Shown here: positions 12,794 to 28,799 of the stretch, one piece after another
How the letters are laid out: every line of letters begins with the position of its first letter
Position numbering within the stretch: the first letter of the stretch is position 1
From: Glandiceps talaboti
Lineage: Eukaryota > Hemichordata > Enteropneusta > Spengelidae
Direction of reading: 5' to 3'
Length of the DNA: 64,000 nt
Assembly: GCF_964340395.1 (NCBI RefSeq)
Contig: NC_135557.1
Span: forward strand, 5,441,216-5,505,215
Made by a program: the position numbers and the translations under genes
The notes under the pieces: generated by a model
Seen by the model: only the letters and a program-made list of their open reading frames with translations
What the model was told of the DNA's origin: nothing
Database searches by the model: none

Positions 12794-12810
12794 TAGCGCC
12801 CCCTATGGCA
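12794..12810 (-). promoter_or_regulatory. CTCF-like motif, minus strand
   Basis: The minus strand reads TGCCATAGGGGGCGCTA. The AGGGGGCGCTA half fits the CTCF core; the CCACC half fits poorly. A nearby ACGTACGTACGTAC tract (12764-12778) is a separate simple repeat. Confidence 0.25.
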
Positions 12811-12868
12811 CGTAACGATGTTTGCACGTAAATCACGGAAGAGCATTTTTTAATTCCAAAAAGAAATA

Positions 12869-16059
<3,191 letters not shown>

Positions 16060-16408
16060 GAAAGAAAGACTGAGAATGAAAAACACAGAGGGAATATTTA
16101 ATTACATAATCACGTAATTAGCAAGTGATCGAAATTATATGAAATTATGTGAAATTATACCTCGTTTAATTGTATCAAGACACAATCCCTGGATTGTCAG
16201 AAGTCTTGTCAAACTATACAATCTTGCCTTTCAACTCTAACAGTTATGTAACCACATTATTCCATATCATGTTTCTCTTATTCTTCAGACAGAAGCAGTT
16301 CACGTAAATTTGAAAAGTTAACGTGATGAAAACATTGAAGGTAACACCAAAGTGACAGTCGTCTTGTGTCACGCTTTCAAGAGCAGACTGGTTTGAGACG
16401 TGATAAAA

Positions 16409-16416
16409 TGACGTCA
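16409..16416. promoter_or_regulatory. CRE palindrome TGACGTCA
   Basis: A full consensus cAMP-response element, the binding site of CREB/ATF bZIP dimers. It is followed by ATTGTGCAG, similar to the ATTGCACAG that follows the triplicated CREs 1 kb downstream. Confidence 0.4.
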
Positions 16417-16651
16417 TTGTGCAGATCAGATTGTAGAACTACAACAGAAGGTCTCAAGCATTGGAAGTTGGTGAACGAGAGAGGGTGTTTGAAGACAAGG
16501 CAAAAATTGTCAGTTGGATGTGATACATTACAGCCAAACGTATGAAAACACAAACATTGGGCCATCGTTTTGATTTGAGATTGATTCCTGAACAACAAGG
16601 TAAGGTATGCGACAGAGACCGTACAAATTTCGTAGAGAGATAACTCTACAA

Positions 16652-16999
16652 CCTTGGCCTCAGTCAATATCCTTTATACTTAGGCAACTTTAGCCAATAC
16701 TTCTTACATTAAGGCAACTTTGGCCAATACTTCTTACATTAAGGCAACTTTGGCCAATACTTCTTACATTAAGGCAACTTTGGCCAATACTTCTTACATT
16801 AAGGCAACTTTGGCCAATATCCTTTATATTTGGAAAACTTTGGCCAACATCATGTACACTTGGAAAACTTTGGCCAATATCATTTACACTTGGAAAACTT
16901 TGGACAACATAATATACACTTGGAAAATTTTGGCCAATTCTGCTTACACTTAGGCAACTTTGGCAAATCGTTCTCATTTGGACAACTTCAGTCAATACC
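16652..16999. repeat. 30-bp minisatellite with TTGGCCAA core
   Basis: About eleven 30-bp units, each with GGCAACTTTGGCCAATAC or a variant. The first units after 16682 are almost identical; from about 16810 the unit changes to a GGAAAACTTTGG type and then decays. TTGGCCAA is palindromic and includes a CCAAT pentamer. Confidence 0.95.
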
Positions 17000-17440
17000 A
17001 ATTACGTCATCTCGGTCAACTTCGGTGCATACTGTTTCTATCACAGTAACTTCGTCCGAAACCAGGCCTCGTGTTGGGTGCTATTCTTTTACGTAATATG
17101 TTCTAAAGTACATACATGTATTATGAATGATAAGATCAAATGGAAAAAAAATCCTATTTTTAACGAAGGACTTGATCAATCAATCTATCATAAATACAGG
17201 ACTGGTGGAGAGAGAATTTTTGCTTGTTATCAAAGAATACACGAGACTGAATAGTGAATGTATGATTCTGAAGATGTACTGGCTATGTGTTATTGTAAAA
17301 ACAGGGCGGCACTGCTTCAGTCTAGGGAATAGAATGAACGTTGAATGTATGTATGTACAGGATTACCATTGATCACGTGATCAACACATGAATTGATGAC
17401 GACATATATTTACATAAAGATCCAAAGTTATCACAGACCA
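17000..17440. other. Unique sequence between two repeat clusters
   Basis: Nothing coding is recognised. A short ORF at 17127-17372 has no family resemblance. Confidence 0.4.
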
Positions 17441-17546
17441 TGTAAATGACGTCACAGATATTGCACAGAAAGCATCAAGTTAAATGACGTCATAGCTATT
17501 GCACAGAAAACATCAAGTTAAATGACGTCACAGTTATTGCACAATA
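17441..17546. promoter_or_regulatory. Triplicated CRE in 38-bp tandem repeats
   Basis: Three tandem units of exactly 38 bp each contain a perfect TGACGTCA (17447-17454, 17485-17492, 17523-17530) followed by TATTGCACA. The palindrome is intact in all three although the flanks have changed, which would fit selection or a very recent duplication. Known role of the motif: CREB/ATF binding. Enhancer activity here is inference. Confidence 0.5.
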
Positions 17547-17712
17547 ACAAGGTGTTTTTGTTTTCATTTCTTGCAGAGAAATACCAGATGGTTTTCAAAA
17601 ATGATATATTTAGACCCATCATTTTAAAAATGAAATACTTCTTCCACTGTTTCGTGACAATCTCTGAATTGCAAGTATTTTAGAAATTGTATGTCAGTAC
17701 TGTATTTGTATT

Positions 17713-17830
17713 GGTTACTACAGTACTTCTGATTGGCTAGTGTGCGAACAACAACAATACACAGTGCTTCTGATTGGCTAGCATGCGAACAACACACAGT
17801 GCCTCTGATTGGCTAGTGTGGGTGTAACAA
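17713..17830. repeat. Three tandem units with CTGATTGGCTAG
   Basis: CTGATTGGCTAG occurs at 17729-17740, 17770-17781 and 17805-17816, twice followed by TGCGAACAACA-like sequence. On the minus strand each contains CCAATCA, an NF-Y-type CCAAT box. Unit spacing is 41 and 35 bp. Confidence 0.85.
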
Positions 17831-18539
17831 CACCTTATACAGTTTGCTGAAACCCTACAGCTAATAATGATGTTAACTATCGAATTATTGAAAGCAACAT
17901 GAGCTTGTCATTGCATTTTTTTTTCAATATGGAGATGGCATTCTCGCCGATGAATTAGATTTTAAATAACAAACTACCAAAAGTAGAAAACAATACAAAA
18001 ATGAACGAACCGCATTAAAACAAAATGAGAGCAGGATCCGATCAGGTGATAACATTATTTTTCAAGCCAATCACACCTTTCAGGAAAAAAAATCATGAAA
18101 AAGAGGATTCAATTTTACATACATATTTCATCGGAACAACTCGGGACACGTCGTGAAACAACGGAAACGTCTTAATGCTATCAGAATTTCGAAAATCAAG
18201 ATCTCTCATCTCTATCAAATACTAGCCACTGGAGCATTAGCGACAGCGCCCTCAATCTACTCCAGCCTACTAGTCCAACTTCACTGACGTATACACGTAA
18301 ATTACTCTATCCGCGAAATCTGCCACGAAGCAAATATAATAATTATATTCCCGTCCGTCCGTCTTTCTCTCTCTCTTTCTCTCAACCATTCAGACAGCAG
18401 ATATGCAAATTACTTGGGAGTAACAACACGTGGAACGAGTGAGTCATGAAATTGAAAGCGTTAGAAATTTAGCTACAAATAATAAATACTTGGTCGTTAA
18501 AATTGATGAAGTAAAATAAACTATCATTTTATATATTAT
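17831..18539. other. Unique sequence, no recognisable gene
   Basis: No ORF, array or transposon end is recognised. A short TC-rich patch is at about 18360-18385. Confidence 0.4.
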
Positions 18540-18945
18540 GGAGAGGATTAAACCAATCAGATACGGCAATTGAAATGGACAACCAATCAGATTCATCGAT
18601 ACACACGGAGGCATAAAGTAATCAGAAACGACAAATGAAATGCACAGCCAATCAAAATAATCGATACATTTGGCAAAAATATTACAATTACATGTATGTC
18701 ATGGAGGAGTAAGCCAATCAGATATCTATAATTGAAATGAACAACCAATCAGATTTATCTGTATATTTTCATTTGGTGAAAAAAAAGCCACAAAAAAACT
18801 CAACCAAACATTCATCATGAATACTGCTATTAAAACTTGCAGCCAATCAGAATCATCGATACATGATGATTAGCTTTATGTCATGGGAAGTAAACCAACG
18901 AGACAAATCAATTACAGTAGACAGCCAATCAAATTCCTCGATTTA
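18540..18945. repeat. Degenerate CCAATCA/ATCGATAC repeat
   Basis: Diverged repeats, each with CCAATCAGA or CCAATCAAA and often ATCGATAC and AATTGAAATG. At least seven CCAATC-type cores are present between 18552 and 18935. Spacing is irregular, so this is an old, eroded array. Confidence 0.75.
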
Positions 18946-19852
18946 CCTTTTTGAAATTACATTCACTTACTATAAAATCTAGTTTAGTCAGTTTGCTTAT
19001 CTAAGTTTTTATCCTTTAAAGACGTTTTGTAAGGGAAAACAATATAACAATATATTTCCCCCTGAGGCAGCAAGAGTACCAGAGAATTTTACTTCCACTT
19101 TTTTTTAGTGTGAGTTGCTAGTTTTGAAACGTGTCTAGTTGTCATGGTGATGGTGCTATATGCAAATCACAGCGTAGTAATTGAGATATATATTATTCTG
19201 TTAGTTTGCCATAATATTGGTTTTAATTCCTACTGTTGAAGATTATAGTTTTTTGTTCATTTAATCCCCCCCCCCAAAAAAAAACTGTTTAGGTATCTGT
19301 TTATTTAGCAGCCGTATGTCCCAACTGGGATCTATAGGATTAGTTCGTATTTAGTAATTTACGGTGACAATAATCTAACAGTATTGAGTAACCAAACCAA
19401 TTTATTGCAATGGTGATTGGAGGGGAGGGGGGAGGGGGTTGGGGTGTGGGGCACTTTCTCTTTAACATAAAAAGCTAACTATTGTATTGAAATAATTGAT
19501 ATGAAGATATAGTTATTACAGCCACTAAAGCAATTGAAAACAATGACATCAAAAAAATCAAGATGGGTAACTTTTACATTAGTAATTCATTCTAGGTGGA
19601 TTTCTTTTTTTTTTTTCAAATGGGAGGGGGGGGGGATAAATGAAATATCGATCGACTATTGTAGTAGTCGTTAGTTAGCAAAATCAATGTGAGTTTTGGG
19701 GGACTTACTAGTAAACTATGTTATTTTGGAATTGACCAACTGAAGTAAATGGATTTTTAGTTCTAACAGTACAATTTAAAATGTTTAAGATAACACAGTG
19801 ATAGCGATAGATGTGGACATGGCTAAATAGTTGAACAGAAGAGTTTACGTTA
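18946..19852. other. Unique sequence with a G4 motif
   Basis: No gene seen. The + strand at 19420-19457 has at least five runs of four or more G separated by one to three bases, a strong G-quadruplex pattern. Shorter C and G runs are at about 19268 and 19625. Confidence 0.6.
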
Positions 19853-20069
19853 AGACAGACAGACAGACAGACAGACAGACTATTTTTTCATAAAAGAAAT
19901 TTGGATGTTTGCTAGTTAAGTTTACGCCGACGGATAGATAGATAGATGGAAAGATAGACACACACACACATATATAGATAGATAGATAATTAGATAGACA
20001 TATATGTATGGACAGATGAACGGACTGACAGACATGCAGACAGTTGGGTGGGTGGGCGGGTGGGTGGAT

Positions 20070-20164
<95 letters not shown>

Positions 20165-20170
20165 GCTGAC

Positions 20171-20220
<50 letters not shown>
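19853..20220. repeat. Compound microsatellite (GACA, GATA, TA)
   Basis: A GACA block (19853-19880), GATA and CA units (19935-19990), a GGGT-type stretch (20043-20070), then TA tracts (20072-20127 and 20173-20218) around a GACA block (20128-20164). Confidence 0.95.
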
Positions 20221-20224
<4 letters not shown>

Positions 20225-21969
20225 GTAGAAACACATATGTGAGTGGATGGCTCGTCGATCTGATGAACATAGGCATAGATCATTATGTACATAAACAGAG
20301 ACTTGGATTAGAAGGCAAATTAGCTGTCACAGAACTACGATGCAAGTTTTAGGTGTTGATAATAAAAGTAAGCAGAAATGGAGATGAATCTCTCGAAGAA
20401 ACTTTCCCCTGATATAAACCAAGGAAAGTGAAATATAGTGATGCGGTATTGATGTTGAAGACAGCGTTACAAAGGTAAGTAAAATTTCAAGGAAATGGTT
20501 TAATTACTTGATTTCACTAATTATGTTGGGTTGACAGTGTTTCGGCTTCCAGAGCCGGGGAGTGGGAAAGTGGGAATATTGAGTTGGGTTGTCAATACGA
20601 CTGGAAATCTGAAATTTCTGTTTCTTTAAAAAAAAAAAAAGATGATTTTTTACTGTCTCGACAAAATACGAATGCCATGACCCAACTCAAAATCAGTTCA
20701 AGGTGGTACATTTCATGATCCATCTTGGACTATTTTGAAATAACAATTCTTTTTAAAAATATATTCCGTTGATGTAGGAAAACGGAATATTAAAAAGATG
20801 ATTCTAACAAACCAGTCATGGTTAATCTGCAAAACGTGTGTATAGTGTGTATTCGAATTGACTAGCCCCATGTTGTTGATCTCGTGATCGTACATACTGT
20901 TCATATCACTGATATGAACAGTTTCATGTCGCACCAAACTTTCGTGCGGACAGTTTCAAGTAGCTTTGATACCATTTCCCTAGCAAGTTTTTTTTCTGTA
21001 TACGAGATGTAAACAATTCATTCAAATTAGTCTGCTTTTCACCCACTACCTTACTGCACAGATTCACAATCTTGTTCAAAACATTCTTGTAGCTAGTCCC
21101 TAGACTACCAAACCAGCACAAAAAAGAAAATTGTTAAATCAGACTCAATAAAACTTTAGTAGAATGTCTGCAACACTGGCATTTACATTTTTTGCGAACA
21201 GTAAACTCTAGATTGACATTTCTTTTGAATGGAGTCTGTGTTAGTCTTGAAATGTAACTTCTCACCCAAAATAGTTCCTAACTTGATATAACTATTCCAA
21301 ATTGTTTGCTAGTATAAACTCCCCGAAATATGTCAACCTACCGATGGCGAATAATCAGATCAAACGTGTGTGTCTGATTGGAATCGCTTTTCTTGAGGAG
21401 GGGTTTCCCCCCCCCCCCCGAACTTCGTACCCTCGGGGGACAGTGTGCCATCCTTGTCTCCCGAATTATCAATATGTTAATTTTGTAGAAACCAAACTCG
21501 TAGGGCGTACATTCTGATTTCTTTAACAAACAAAAAAGAAAGGAAAATAAATATTAAAACAAATACAATAGTAAATAATGGCAAATTTTGTCTGAGCTGG
21601 CATTAATGCTACCATATCAACTTTTACAACCTGTCTATAGCGCTGTTGCAACCCATAGTTATAGGCTTGTAATGACAAGCTGGTCTGTATTTTTTACCCG
21701 ATTTCCCGGCCCCGAATAACGTCAAAGTGAAGGAGATATCAAAATTAACCAGTGTAAAATAAGGCAACTAATGCACCCAACACCTTGAATGTCGAGAGCT
21801 TAGGAGAAATCCTGGTGATGTGTGTTTTACTGATGCCGTGAAAAGGGCTTGAATTTTTACCATGATATGGATGTATGAGTTCGATATGGTCCTTCCTTGC
21901 TATGCATTCTAACTTGGCAATAGTTAAGTACTCTAAAAAATGACAAGTTCGAATCTTCCAAAGGCCCAC
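20221..21969. other. Unique sequence with one consensus splice donor
   Basis: No coding region is recognised. AAAG|GTAAGTAAAA at 20471-20484 is a good 5' splice-site pattern, but no matching exon start is evident. A C run is at 21408-21419. Confidence 0.4.
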
Positions 21970-23040
21970 TTATGCACTTGGACCCAAGAGCACGCGTGGG
22001 GGGGGGGGGGGGGGGCACTTCTCGTGTTTCTAAACTTACCCGCTTCACAGAAAGAAAGTGGACCATGCGATTAATCATGGAGCGTCGACGTAGAATCAGG
22101 GAAACGCGTAAACGCGCCGAGACGTCCGCGATCGACATGACAGGTCAGCCACAATATACTCAAAGGACACGTTTTCTTTAATGCATTGTTACGTAATGTC
22201 GCTTTGTTTCTTCTATGTATTCACGACCGTCTGCCACCTTCACTTGTTTTACCTGTGTAAATTTGCATATAACGGCTCACGGAAAAAGCAACGGTTCCGT
22301 TAGTTTAATACAAGTACGTACATACACACGGTTTGCGTTGTACACGGTACTTGCAGGCAGAGTACTAGGACATCACAGTTGTTATGGTAACGGAAACGCG
22401 AGCATACATTGACATGGTTGAGGGCGTACGTATCAGTGAAGTGACCTAATTTCGTAAGAAAAGGTCACAATAACCTCTCAGTCACATCAAATACCAGACC
22501 AGCGTCACATGCAGAAGGCATTTCTTTTCATAACAGGAGAGTATAAAAGATTGTCTGGCTGTCCGAGGTGAGGTGTCGCTTTGATTGACAGTTCGTCAAC
22601 TTGGCTTGAGCGCTAATGGCCGAATGCCCGCCTCTCTCCTTTGAACCAAGTACTACGGTTGGGAGAATTTACATTTCGTCTGGTCTGTCGTTAGTATGTT
22701 GAGCGAAAATTTAGTAACAAATCTCACTACATTTTACAAAATAATAAAAACCATATAATATACAGTGATATTGGTGCAGTTTTGTACGTAATTAAATCGT
22801 GTACTCTCCGAAAAAGCAGCGTTTGTCACACGGGATTACCGGCAAGTAAGTCAAGACTTGTAAAAGCACTCGACTGTATGGCGGCTTCAGCCGAGAGCTT
22901 AATTTGCATATGATCAATGCCAGGCTGTCTAGTCCCGTGTATGACGAGGGGTCGTCTAGACAGCTAGCATTTACAATCAGTTCGCCACTGGAAGAGTACA
23001 TTCTGTCTGCACAAGTCACGATCGTGTACCGGTAAGTCAT
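21970..23040 (+). promoter_or_regulatory. CpG-rich block, candidate promoter and first exon
   Basis: CpG density rises sharply compared with neighbours, especially at 22060-22135. GTATAAAAG at 22541-22549 is a TATA-box match, which would place a start site near 22570 on the + strand. Good donors GTAAGT follow at 22846 (after CAA) and at 23032 (after CCG), so a first exon of about 280 or 460 bp is possible. Upstream, TGACCT (22441) and AGGTCA (22463) are nuclear-receptor half-sites. No protein-coding frame is evident. It could start a non-coding primary transcript leading towards mir-100, or an unrelated gene. Confidence 0.4.
22542..22549 (+). promoter_or_regulatory. TATA-box-like TATAAAAG
   Basis: This matches the TATA consensus within the CpG-rich block. 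In AT-rich DNA such matches are common by chance; the CpG-rich setting and the donors downstream are what make it worth listing. Confidence 0.35.
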
Positions 23041-26000
23041 ACTTCAGATCAGAAAGGTCCGTCTTTGTGGTTTTTGGTACACTCTGTGTCAGTGGGTATT
23101 ATGTTATCGATACACATATGAAGTGAATAGCCGTCTGACACCTTCGAACTTGTTGTGTCATATGAAACGTTGGAGTCTAAGTTACAGCGTAGCCCCTTCG
23201 TGCCGGGTCTATGGTTACAGCTGTGAGATATATACATAACGTAAAGGTGTATGGTGTAGTTATAACTGTTGCATTTTATACGTTACTTAATTTAAGTTTA
23301 TAATCTACAAAAATTAGGTTTTATTTATTAATTAAAACACAAGTTTCCAAAAAACTAAAGTTATTCATGCGACACTCCAAACCGGTATCAGTTATCACGT
23401 ATTTTGAGTGTCGGCGAAGTCATTGTACCGGTATATGTGTACCTTACTATGGTGGCCGACATTTATGGTAAATATAGTTAAATAAAAGAGAAATTGGGTC
23501 ATGAAAAAGGCGTTGTCGATAGAAATGTGACGAATAATTCAATGTCGGTGACGGGTACTGAGGTCGATCACGATGGCCGGCTTGGAAACAGTTGACGGTT
23601 GTTGTACTCGCGGAGTAAACACAGCTGCATCAAAAACGTCACCACTTATTTACTGTCTGCCGGAGTCAGAAGGTCACATTTTAGCCGTTACAATATAATT
23701 CCACGAAGAATCATTCATGAACAGATAACTTCAAATATTTCGTCAATTAATTTACAATTTCCTGCCCGAAAAAAAAAGTTGGAAAGCGACGACGATGGTC
23801 AAAAATCTTTCGAATACCATGTCCTAGCGAACACGTGTGTAGGTGAAGTGAAACGAATATAGATGGCAAACCGCCAAAGTCGAGATTGGGTTCACGTCTG
23901 GGTCATCTCAGTTGTAACATAACGTATTTTCCAGACGGCCCACAGATGCACACATATGTAAGATAAGAAATTGTAGACTAGAAATTCACTTTAGGATTGT
24001 GTTAAGTTATCACAATTTGTGAAGTTATCCGGCGAAAATGTTTTTGCTTTTTCTTTTCTTTTTTCATTTACTTACCGAGCACTTCTAATTTTCTACAGAC
24101 ACGAGAGAGCGAGATCGAGAGAAAGAAAACTTAGAAGCAACTTGATGGTTCTATGTGTAATAATATTACTAATCAGTTATTTTTGTCGGGGAATGGAAAT
24201 CGTCTCATGCCATAGTCTACATGTCTCACATTTGGGAAAGTCTTCATCTTTTGTCATAACATTTCCTGAAGGCATATTCAGAGTCAAACCAACGGCTAGC
24301 TATAGTGATCACTGTCAGCGCTTGCCACGATACATGTAGTTTGTAATGGTGGCCGTTATATTGATATTATTACGCAAAAATGTCTTAATTGCTAAGTCTA
24401 ATTTACTCTGTAGCCTAGCGATACAAATACTTGGCATAATGAAAGAATATTTTCCCTTTTTATTTTATATTTCTGTTCTGGTATCAAAAATACGGGATCA
24501 ACATAACGGAAGTTTGTTGTTTCATTTGCTGGTAGCCTGGTTTGAGGCGCGGCGGTCGACAGTCTGAATATAGAAAACCAGTAGTCCTTCTAAAATATAG
24601 AATATTTTACACCCAACATAAACACATATGACGTTATAGATCAAGTTGAATTCGACTCTGACGTCATGAAAGAAGTGAAGCCACGTACAAATTTCTCTGT
24701 AAATGTTGAAAAAATATGAAAATGGCTAGATTGTCGGTCCCATACATCGCTGCATCAGACGATCAGGAAGTGTAGACCTTTCGACAACTCTGTCCCACTT
24801 TCTGTCCGTAATTTTCGAATAAGTAATATGTGACTTTATTCAAGTGGATCGCATAATATTTTTATCTCACTTTCTTCAAGTAATTAATTTCATGGCGAAT
24901 AATCTTTATTGGAGAAACACAAATTTCAACCATAATGTTCGAAGTTCCAAATCAGGCTCAGTTGTCGGAATCCAAGATGGCGGCCCACATGGCTTGACAC
25001 GTTCCACAGACGGATTTATTTTCACACGCCTCAATATATCTAACGGCAACACAATGTTCAAAAACTTTTTGAAAGCTTGTTTAGTCTTCAAAACTGTATC
25101 GTAATATCGGATTTCATTACATGCGCTAGATTTAGAGTACATGTAACGCAGAAAGGGTTGGAATTTCAGTGGATTTCTAGGGCGTAGAGTGCATACCGAC
25201 AGCTCGTCTCCGTTTGCAATTCCGCAACTAGAAATTTAAAAGTTAAACTAGATATGTTTCCAATTCAGGGCTTGGCAGGGAAATATAGAAAATATCTCAC
25301 TGTTCTGTCCGGGTCGTTTTAAGTCTGTGAGAGTTGGGTTACTCCAGAAAGCAGATTAAAGGAGTAATTATAAAGATTTGTCCACATACAAGTATGTGAA
25401 ATCCAAACGGTAGACATATTTAGTCGATATTTACTCCTGCAAGTATTTAGCTGAAATCGTTTAGGAATTTCGATGCATGTAACCTCCGTCTTCAAAGGTG
25501 ACGTACATCATGTGTTTGAGTATATTCTCAATTTGTTTAACTTTACATTTTACTTTCAACTGTGATGTTTCAAATTAAATGTAAAGTCAACAGCTTTTGG
25601 GTGGTTTTTTTTCTTCGAATTTGATAATTTCCTATCAACATGTATGCAATGATGTATTATGGGTAATATACATTTTTAGTCCCACTTACCTACAGCAATT
25701 AATCACAAATTCCACTTTATTCATCATTGAAACCACAATAATCAGGACCTAGTTCTATCTGCTATTTGCAGGCACTTTGTTCTCTTCCAAGTTGGGCAAA
25801 CATTGACATCAAATTGACAAAAAAATGGACATACAATATATTTTAATCAGATGTGTTGAGTAAAGATAGAAATAGTGAGAGACTTAAAGTAACACAATCT
25901 ATCTATCCACTCTCACTAAAGTTCACAGCTTCTTCGTTACTAAAACAGAATTAGAAAAGGATTCTTAAACATGTTTTTCTGTAAAGTTTAAGTCAGTCTT

Positions 26001-26363
26001 TGCTTAGAAAAGAAATGACTCCAATATAATTTACATTAAAAATATTTCCAGTGAAGTCTTGAGTAACACAGAACATTTATGCAAATTTTGAATTTAGAGA
26101 AAGAGAAGATACTAATCCTGTCAACATTTGTGCAAAAATGATTGATATTATCATATTTCCCATGATGCAATTTCCCATTCATGATATTCAAGATGGCAGC
26201 TTTGCAAGTTATGTAAGTTTTTAGAGAAAATAATTGTAATTGAAAAATTACGAACAAGGCAAGGAACACTAACATACTAGGCCAGATATGTTTGTATTTT
26301 TGTACCCAAATTTATTCTGTAAAATGGTGAAGGAAACAATACATTTAAAGATATTAGATTTTG
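23041..26363. other. Unique sequence, no recognisable gene
   Basis: CpG content stays raised to about 23850 and then falls. A 106-codon ORF at 24019-24339 includes a hydrophobic stretch (LMVLCVIILLISYF) but no recognisable family or supporting splice sites. A further TGACGTCA is at 24659-24666. Confidence 0.45.
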
Positions 26364-26504
26364 TTTCCCAATATTTTTCTTCATTCAGCCAACGAAATTA
26401 CAAGCTACCTAAAGTGCCTTGTCACTACGAGTCTCTAGACGAGTAGTAACAAAACACTCGGGTAATGAGTATTGTCCAGCTGAATGAAGAAAAATATTGG
26501 GAAA
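26364..26504. repeat. Long hairpin, core of inverted family A copy
   Basis: The outer 26 bases at 26364-26389 and 26479-26504 are perfect reverse complements (starting TTTCCCAATATTTTTC), with partial pairing further in around CACTACGAGTC / GACGAGTAGT. The inner part and the sequence to about 26665 match family A (6051-6350 and 33560-33917) in reverse orientation. A transcript would fold into a hairpin of about 140 nt. It is longer and less regular than a microRNA precursor and looks like a foldback mobile element. Confidence 0.75.
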
Positions 26505-26665
26505 TAAGATAATTATATCTCCTTACGCATAAAATCGAAAACGAAGAAAAAATAATTAGCGATTTGTAATGTTTTGACTTGAACTTTGAGTACCTCAAAA
26601 CCAGTTTTGTAGACTCGTTTATGGTAGTCGTGATGTAGAACGACCATTGTATATAATCCAGTTTT

Positions 26666-28104
26666 TCTCTAAAACATTTGTACATGGGTGCATGTAAAGT
26701 GAGTAACTCCCACCAGCGTGCCCTGTGCCAATTTGATGTGCCACTGATGCACAGACACAATTTCTAGTGCTGCACCAAAATTTGGTATTCTCCTATCTCT
26801 TACTATGTGTTGACTCACAACAACAAATGCCAGTTTTTATCATTTTGACTCACAACAAAATTTAGCTATCATTAGAGAGCACACTAACTCCCTCTGTCTG
26901 TTATCAACATTGGTTAACCATTAAAAAGGATATTGATAACTAAAATGCAAACATTATTTTTTGTAATCTCAAAAAAAATATCCCTCAGATTTCAATATGC
27001 AGGCACTTCTATGGAAATAGTGAACTTTTTTTATCCACTTTTTGGGAGTATTTATTTATTTATTTATTTTCTCAAAAGTGCAGGTACATGATATTGATCT
27101 TATTTAACCAAAATTATTTCAAGTGAATAATTTATTTCCCTAAAAGTTGTTGTCTTTTGTTCAGTTGGTTTAAATGCTATTTTATTTTAGTGACTAATTC
27201 TATATATTTGCCCTATAGCTTGGGACACTAGCACGTTGTCGTGACTTAGAATAACCAGGGTATATATTCCATGTTTTTTGTTGAACCTTGGTCATGTATG
27301 ATATAATTATTTATATAGTTTGCCAAATTTACCACTTACTTTCATGGGGATTCTGAATTCAAATAAAACAGTTCATGTCCACTTCTGTCCTGATGTGATC
27401 TAGAGTTGTAAAAAGTCACAAATTGACTCAACATTACATTTACACCATCAACAAATATGGCCACTGTGACTCAGCCAATCTTTTCAATTTCATTTACAAA
27501 TTAATTAATTTTCTTAATTTCTTAGTGTAAATATATTATTACAAAATAATTATGATATCAAACAATTAATATGTGATATCATTCATCATTGTAGTCTAAA
27601 ATGAAATTAAAATATGCCAATTTTTTTAAAATATGAACAATTTTGATCAGAAAATTGAAGTGGGATTTGTGTACTTTGTAAGCTTGTTATGCAAACTAAA
27701 TGTTTCATTGAGTAGACATAATCACAAGGTTATTATACGCTATAATACAGGCATAATTCTATCACAAAAAACTTGAAACATGACAAAGAAATGTTAAAAA
27801 TAAAGTGCATATTGTAAAACATTTATCCCTGAACATGTATAAACTTGACTTGGTTTCCTGCCGACAACTAGATAAATATTTTATCACTGTCTACACCAAC
27901 ATTTCTGAAATGTCTTTCTGTATTTTTTTTCTAAAAAATAAGTTGCAGTTAGTTCTACCTCACATACTAAATGAAAGTGATATAGAATTAAATATTAGAC
28001 ATTAACGGAGAATATGTTTTCAAAAAGAGAACGTTTAGTATGCAAATAATCTCACAATCTTCCATTTCATCAATTTGTCTCAATACACAAATCAATCATT
28101 GTGT
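26666..28104. other. AT-rich sequence, no recognisable gene
   Basis: No array, ORF with recognisable content or splice-site pair is seen. Confidence 0.4.
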
Positions 28105-28720
28105 GTTTTATGGGTGTGGCTTTGCATGTTGATGACTAACTCTGTCTGGTGGGTGTGGCTTGCATATCAATGACTATTTTATGGGTGTGGCTTGCATATC
28201 AATGACTTGACTATTTTATGGGTGTGGCTTGCATATCAATGACTATTTATGGGTGTGGCTTGCATATCAATGACTATTTTATGGGTGTGGCTTGCATATC
28301 AATGACTATTTTATGGGTGTGGCTTGCATATCAATGACTTGACTATTTTATGGGTGTGGCTTGCATATCAATGACTATTTTACGGGTGTGGCTTGCATAT
28401 CAATGACTTGACTATTTTATGGGTGTGGCTTGCATATCAATGACTATTTTATGGGTGTGGCTTGCATATCAATGACTATTTTATGGGTGTGGCTTGCATA
28501 TCAATGACTTGACTATTTTATGGGTGTGGCTGGCTTACCAATGACTATTTTATGGGTGTGGTTTGCATATCAATGACTTTTATGGGTGTGGCTTGCATAT
28601 CAATGACTATTTTATGGGTGTGGCTTGCTTACCAATGACTATTTTATGGGTGTGGTTTGCATATCAATGACTTTTATGTGTGTGGCTTGTATATCAATGT
28701 CTTTATTTTATGGGAGTGGC
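28105..28720. repeat. 32-bp minisatellite with GGGTGTGGCTTGC
   Basis: About 17 units of roughly 32 bp, some 37 bp through an extra GACTT. Each carries ATGGGTGTGGCTTGCATA and then TCAATGACT. Central copies are nearly identical; both ends are diverged, the usual pattern of an array homogenised from the middle. GGGTGTGGC is a CACCC-box sequence on the other strand. Confidence 0.95.
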
Positions 28721-28799
28721 AAATTTGGGAGATGTGTGCAACTTTCTAAAAATATCTCAGTAAGACATGTTACCTGTTTCAAACTTGATGAAAATCCAT

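Noticed and set aside
24019-24339. 106-codon ORF with a hydrophobic segment
   Set aside because: No recognisable family, no supporting splice or promoter signal, and one hydrophobic stretch is common in AT-rich DNA.
26364-26504. Hairpin as a microRNA precursor
   Set aside because: The perfect stem is terminal, the centre pairs poorly, and related copies elsewhere are dispersed repeats; a foldback mobile element explains it better.
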